DNA of 41,043 nucleotides. It comes from Akkermansiaceae bacterium (GTDB lineage Bacteria > Verrucomicrobiota > Verrucomicrobiia > Verrucomicrobiales > Akkermansiaceae). The notes under the pieces were generated by a model. That model had not been told where the DNA came from. It ran no database searches and saw only the letters and a list, made by a program, of their open reading frames with translations. The position numbers and the translations under genes are program-made. Positions 37,501 to 41,043 of this stretch are shown in pieces; the stretch's first letter is position 1; every line of letters starts with the position of its first letter. Location: positions 1 through 41,043 of the forward strand of contig JAQWZU010000131.1 in NCBI GenBank assembly GCA_029253285.1, in the 5' to 3' direction.

Positions 37501-37957
37501 CGGCCCCTTTCAACTCCACAAAGCTCCCCTTGCCATCGTTTAGAAACAGTTGGTTCGGCGCATCGTAGTGACACTGGTAAAGATCAAGATCTCCATCCGC
37601 ATCAAGATCGACCAAGGCCGCACCGGTTCCCCATTGATCATTTCCCTGAAGAGAAACAGGCAAGGTCGTCCGCGAAAATTTCATCTGCCCTTGGTTCAAC
37701 CACAGCGCATTTTCCCCGACCGCACCGGCCTGATAGATATCTAACAAATCGTCCCCATTGACATCGGCAAGACAGATGCCTCCCACTGCCATCCCCGAAT
37801 AATACAAATAAGCTTTTTCGTGATCCTCGATCAACTCATGGGTGAAATCCACTCCGGCATCCCGGGCGCATTCCAGAAACAGCTTCTCTGATTCTTTCTG
37901 CCCAAAAACAGAACTCGTCCCAAGGGCCCAGAGGAGATACTTCACACCACGTTTCAC
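34586..37957 (-). CDS. predicted selenoprotein: large CRTAC1-type FG-GAP/ASPIC-UnbV protein
   Basis: Read as one 1123-residue protein with Sec954 at the in-frame TGA (35096-35098). It starts at GTG 37957 (a GTG four codons on is possible) with a signal peptide ending SVFGQ. FG-GAP/VCBS repeats fill the body (DVNGDDLLDIYQ, DLDADGDLDLYQ, DYDSDGDLDLYV, DGDGDEDFFVG, DYDGDGDLDLFIG). An ASPIC/UnbV domain lies at about 510-600 (GIGAKVIL...LHFGLG). After PVRGRF-U-TCQAMP the frame continues with FRTYHDFASASLTEIYGG and another repeat (DFDGDGRVELVLAQN). In homologues that I recall, this junction reads RGR-x-C-SSQ-x-MP without a break, so Sec replaces a conserved Cys. A SECIS-like hairpin follows. The function is unknown; members are exported and often accompany polymer uptake. 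Confidence 0.8.
35064..35082 (-). promoter_or_regulatory. candidate bacterial SECIS element
   Basis: Minus-strand stem-loop TGC-C-CGC, loop CGTGA, GCG-A-GCA: two 3-bp helices flanking one C x A mismatch. The loop begins 20 nt after the TGA and has G as its second base, within the distance and loop rules I know for bacterial SECIS elements. It is a weaker match to fdhF than the other one. Confidence 0.5.
35096..35098 (-). other. in-frame TGA, predicted selenocysteine codon
   Basis: The context is PVRGRF-TGA-TCQAMP, with the same frame open for 953 codons before and 169 after. The position aligns with the Cys of the RGR-x-C-SSQ motif remembered from related FG-GAP proteins. A Cys two residues later makes a U-x-C pair. 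Confidence 0.75.
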
Positions 37958-37974
37958 TAATTCAGAGTGAACAC

Positions 37975-38010
37975 AAAAAACCGCAGAGGAAAGACCTCTG
38001 CGGTTTTTTT
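37975..38010 (-). terminator. rho-independent terminator downstream of the PEP-CTERM gene
   Basis: Stem CCGCAGAGG (37981-37989) pairs with CCTCTGCGG (37995-38003) around a 5-nt loop, with six A on one side and seven T on the other. It can act in both directions but fits the end of the minus-strand PEP-CTERM gene 22 nt before. It also insulates the start of the following selenoprotein gene. Confidence 0.9.
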
Positions 38011-38032
38011 AATTCGTATGTTGGCAAATAGT

Positions 38033-38749
38033 CTACCGGCGGCGACGCATCAGAAGCGCCAAACCACTGAGTCCAACCAACAAAGTCGATGAAGGCTCGG
38101 GAATTGCACTTGCCTCCAGAATTTGGAAACCTGCAATCGTCGCTCGGCCATTACCGTTCGCATTTCTCAAATCCATCGTGGCAGTTAAATCACCTGTAAG
38201 ACCAGTGATCGTAGCGGTGTTCGTGCTATCCCATACGGCTCCAGACTTTTCACTGTATCGAGCTCCCGTAGTGATGTCAGGGCGTCCAAAAGTTCCATTT
38301 GCAGTGATCCCTTGCAGGTGTTGGGTTCCGGGGGTATCAGTCGCGTAATAAACGAGCAGATCATAATTTGTATAAGGAACACCAGTAACAGTGAATGTCT
38401 GTCCGCCGCCATTGTTGTCATCCCAGTAGCCCCGGTTTAGTTGAGCGTCACCCACACCGGCGTTAGCATCTGCATTAGCATCACCGTCACCCCAGACACC
38501 GCCGGAGGTCCATGTGATGGATGCCGTAGTGGCCACTCCTGCCGAGTCGGCGAGAGTATTAATGGTGCCGGTAGCTCCACCCGTGTTATTCCAATTGGAT
38601 TGTGGCACTGAGCCAGCGACTGTCCCACTCGCGATTTGTTGGTTGGCATGGCCAGCAATCGATTCGGTGAAGTTGACGCCAATGGTGGCAGCTGAACTGA
38701 CCCCTGTCGCAGCCGCTACTGCGGCCAAGATTGTTATATTGATTTTCAT
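38033..38749 (-). CDS. PEP-CTERM surface protein
   Basis: 238 residues with a signal peptide (about 1-20, ending VSSA) and a beta-rich body rich in Gly, Ala, Thr and Asn (GVNFTESIAGHANQQIASG...). A C-terminal sorting signal IPEPSSTLLVGLSGLALLMRRRR occupies the last 23 residues. It is unrelated in its body to the PEP-CTERM gene at 29421. It is likely exported and processed by an exosortase encoded elsewhere. It has its own promoter-like site and terminator, so is monocistronic. Confidence 0.87.
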   Translation of the reverse strand: MKINITILAAVAAATGVSSAATIGVNFTESIAGHANQQIASGTVAGSVPQSNWNNTGGATGTINTLADSAGVATTASITWTSGGVWGDGDANADANAGVGDAQLNRGYWDDNNGGGQTFTVTGVPYTNYDLLVYYATDTPGTQHLQGITANGTFGRPDITTGARYSEKSGAVWDSTNTATITGLTGDLTATMDLRNANGNGRATIAGFQILEASAIPEPSSTLLVGLSGLALLMRRRR

Positions 38750-38802
38750 TTTTGATGTGTTCTGAACTGGTTCTGAAAGCGTTCGTGCCTATCCCAAGGG
38801 TG

Positions 38803-38830
38803 CTTTTAGGGAAATCCCGCTCTCGGTCAA
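38803..38830 (-). promoter_or_regulatory. sigma70-type promoter of the PEP-CTERM gene
   Basis: Minus-strand TTGACC (plus 38825-38830), a 16-nt spacer, then TAAAAG (plus 38803-38808), 54 nt upstream of the start codon. The -35 box matches five of six consensus bases and the -10 box four of six. Confidence 0.45.
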
Positions 38831-38914
38831 GATTTATTTTATCCCCCCTTAGCGTGAAATTTGACCGCTCAATCAGTTGCACCGAGCCGCCAGCAGGGTC
38901 AAAAATCCAGTTGA

Positions 38915-39209
38915 TTCAACCTATCCGGTAACGATACGCCGAATTCTTTTCTCAGCACCCTACCTCCCGCCGTCCTGCCCCAAGCGCTCAACACCTGGCT
39001 CCATGACCCTGCCAATCTCCTGCCCAAAAGGTTGGCCCTTGATGGTAAAGACGCCGGTAACCGAGCTGAAGATAAACTCAGTGCCCTCGGCTCGCTCGGT
39101 CATCAACACTATCGTGGGTCCTTTGCTCAGCGAGCCCACAGCGGCAAAAGAGTGATTATGAACTGCAAGTCAGCCATACTCCGGTTAAAGGGGGCTCCTC
39201 AGACTTGAG
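38915..39209 (+). pseudogene. possible transposase remnant (ISAs1-like)
   Basis: A 97-codon open frame with no proper start. It contains LPQALNTWLHDPANLLPKRL, then ALDGKDAGNRAEDKLSALGSLGHQH. The LPK-x-LALDGK segment recalls the first catalytic-Asp block of ISAs1-family (DDE) transposases, as I remember them. Later residues drift away and the frame ends at TGA, so only a fragment is left. No terminal inverted repeats were found. It lies beside the intact copy of a gene duplicated 5 kb away. Confidence 0.45.
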
Positions 39210-39394
39210 CCATTGCACCGCAGACGTCAGCTATCTGTCAAAAGCGATTGCCCCGCTCTAAACATCTGCTCCTCCCACGGATCCACCAATCAATTTTCCC
39301 GGGCAAAACCAAAAATTGCACCCCTGAAACATTTTTGGCGACTCATAAGTATCTGAGCAGCTTTCGAAAAAGCAAATCCCAGCCAGCCACTTGA

Positions 39395-41043
39395 ATGCAT
39401 CATCTTAAAAAGGTTCTTCTAATTCTACACATTTCGCTCTCCACCCTTACCCTCGCCGCGCCCAAGGTCAAGATGGCTCTCCCCGACTTCACCAAAGGAG
39501 ATCCCATTCCTAACGGGGCCAACCACGACTGGAATCTCGGCGCAACCGGAGCTCGCGGCTGGATGTTCAGCGACAAGATGGTGACCTCCGACGCCCGCCA
39601 AATCAAAATCACTAAAGTCGCAGAAGATTCTCCCGCCATTCGCATTCTCAAGGTCGGTGACGTCATCCTCGGCGTGAATGAAAAACTCTTCTCCTACGAT
39701 CCCCGCACCGAATTCGGAAAAGCCCTTAGCGCCGCCGAAGCTAAAAGCGGCCTTCTTTCCCTCCTCCGCTGGCGGGACGGAAAAACCGAGAAGGTTGTCA
39801 TAAAGCTCCCCATCCTCGGCAGCTACAGCGCCACTGCTCCCTACAACTGTCCCAAGTCAAAACGCATCTTTGAGGAAGGCTGCCGCTCGCTCGCAGACAG
39901 AATCTCAGACCTAAATTACAAACCCCGTGCCATCACACGTTCCCTCAACGCCCTTGCCCTCCTCGCCAGCGGGAACCCCGATTACATTCCGCTCGTTCGC
40001 AAGGAAGCCCATTGGGCCAAGGACTATACCACCAACGGATACAAGACCTGGCACTATGGCTACGTCATCATGCTCCTCTCGGAATACATCATGGCCACCG
40101 GTGACCAGTCCGTCATGCCCGGCCTCAAACGACTCGCCATGGAATCCGCCCGAGGACAAAGCGTCGTCGGTTCCTGGGGTCATAAGTTCGCCCTCGAAGA
40201 CGGACGCCTCGGCGGATACGGCATGATGAATGCCCCCGCGCTTCCTCTCACCACCTCCCTCGTCATGGCCCGCGCCGCCGGAGTGAAAGACCTCGATCGC
40301 GCCATCGAACGCAGCGCCATGCTTCTGCGCTTTTATGAAGGCAAGGGCGCCATTCCCTACGGCGACCACCACCCCTGGAGTCAGACTCACGAAGACAATG
40401 GCAAATGCGGCATGGCAGCCGTTCTCTTCAATCTCATGGGCGAAAAGAAACCCGCCGAGTTTTTCTCCCGCATGGCCCTCGCCTCCCACGGCGCGGAGCG
40501 CGACGGAGGACACACCGGGAACTTCTTCAACATCCTCTGGTCCCTCCCCGCGGTTGCCCAATCCGGCCCGCACGCCACCGGCGCCTGGATGCAGGAATTC
40601 GGCGGCTGGTATTTCGACCTCGCCCGACGCTCGGATCATTCCTTCCTTCACCAGGGCCCGGCCCAAATGAAAAATGACAGTTACAACAACTGGGACTGCA
40701 CCGGCGGCTTCCTCCTCGCCTACGCCATGCCTCTCAAGAATATCTGGCTCACCGGAAAACGTCCTTCCGTCGCCCCTCAACTCGACGCCGCCTCCGCCCA
40801 GAAAACCATCCTCGCCGGTCGCGGCTGGACAAACAAGGACCGCAATAGCGCCTACGACAAACTCAACGCCGACTCTCTCCTGGAAAGCCTCGGCAATTGG
40901 TCTCCCATCGTTCGCGAACGCGCTGCGATGGCTCTCGCCCGACGCAAAAACGTCCCGATCGAACCCATCATCATCATGATCGACAGCCCCTCCCTCCACG
41001 CCCGCTACGGAGCATGCCAGGCTCTGGCACACGTCAAAACCTC
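39395..41043 (+). CDS. DUF6288-type exported protein with PDZ-like domain (partial, runs off window)
   Basis: 549 codons are open from ATG 39395 to the window edge, so the C-terminus is missing. A signal peptide (about 1-22, MHHLKKVLLILHISLSTLTLAA) is followed by KMALPDFTKGDPIPNGANHDWNLGATGARGWM. A PDZ-like domain (about 48-150) has DSPAIRILKVGDVILGVN. A helical repeat region of alpha/alpha-toroid type follows, with HYGYVIMLLSEYI-like, NDSYNNWDCTGGFLLAYAMP and PYGDHHPWSQTHEDNGKCGM segments. Such proteins are common and multicopy in Verrucomicrobia and Planctomycetes; their function is unknown. Bases 39449-39721 are duplicated in the pseudogene at 34133. Confidence 0.85.
   Translation, partial: MHHLKKVLLILHISLSTLTLAAPKVKMALPDFTKGDPIPNGANHDWNLGATGARGWMFSDKMVTSDARQIKITKVAEDSPAIRILKVGDVILGVNEKLFSYDPRTEFGKALSAAEAKSGLLSLLRWRDGKTEKVVIKLPILGSYSATAPYNCPKSKRIFEEGCRSLADRISDLNYKPRAITRSLNALALLASGNPDYIPLVRKEAHWAKDYTTNGYKTWHYGYVIMLLSEYIMATGDQSVMPGLKRLAMESARGQSVVGSWGHKFALEDGRLGGYGMMNAPALPLTTSLVMARAAGVKDLDRAIERSAMLLRFYEGKGAIPYGDHHPWSQTHEDNGKCGMAAVLFNLMGEKKPAEFFSRMALASHGAERDGGHTGNFFNILWSLPAVAQSGPHATGAWMQEFGGWYFDLARRSDHSFLHQGPAQMKNDSYNNWDCTGGFLLAYAMPLKNIWLTGKRPSVAPQLDAASAQKTILAGRGWTNKDRNSAYDKLNADSLLESLGNWSPIVRERAAMALARRKNVPIEPIIIMIDSPSLHARYGACQALAHVKT

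Noticed and set aside
30227-37957. General reassignment of TGA to an amino acid
   Set aside because: Several intact genes in the window end naturally at TGA (for example the 777 gene and polX) next to unrelated genes, so TGA works as a stop here.

Overview
The window looks like a chromosomal segment from a member of the Verrucomicrobiota, probably order Verrucomicrobiales. This is inferred from protein content: two PEP-CTERM surface proteins ending in IPEPSS...RRRR, an Amuc_1098-like secretin, two large FG-GAP/ASPIC-UnbV (CRTAC1-type) proteins, a DUF6288-type protein with a PDZ-like domain, and a Bacteroidetes-like topoisomerase IV pair. Almost no start codon has a Shine-Dalgarno sequence in front of it. 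No phage, plasmid or CRISPR structure is visible.

Layout. Positions 1-776 are mostly non-coding, with an initiator tRNA-Met and its terminator on the minus strand. Positions 777-4353 (+) hold a conserved protein of unknown function, purB, a periplasmic rhodanese and a short-chain dehydrogenase. Positions 4328-10704 are mainly minus strand: a secreted beta-propeller, smc and an SMP-30 family lactonase, with a small Cys-rich membrane protein on the plus strand. Positions 10924-15803 (+) hold a processive family 2 glycosyltransferase, an L,D-transpeptidase and glnD. A TPR protein (-) is divergent from polX-lipB (+, overlapping ATGA). Positions 18960-22984 (-) hold a secretin coupled to an AsmA-like protein. 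Positions 23256-29088 (-) hold parE and parC, separated by a secreted lamin-tail-like protein.

The accessory end (29421-41043) is the most interesting part. It carries two PEP-CTERM genes, two large CRTAC1-type proteins facing each other, a broken copy of a DUF6288 gene between them, a transposase remnant, and an intact DUF6288 gene running off the window.

Both CRTAC1-type genes are interrupted by a single in-frame TGA (32069-32071 on +, 35096-35098 on -). Coding sequence continues in the same frame on both sides. Each TGA is followed at 17-20 nt by a small stem-loop with the geometry of a bacterial SECIS element. The first has the apical loop GGTCT, as in E. coli fdhF. The second TGA falls where homologues, as I remember them, carry a conserved Cys (RGR-x-C). 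I therefore annotate both as single predicted selenoproteins of 1204 and 1123 residues rather than four ORFs or two pseudogenes. The first also carries a TlpA-like CPAC thioredoxin domain and a TPR-like tail, and the second has a U-T-C motif, so an extracytoplasmic redox role is plausible. The genome-level test is the presence of selA, selB, selC and selD, none of which is in this window.
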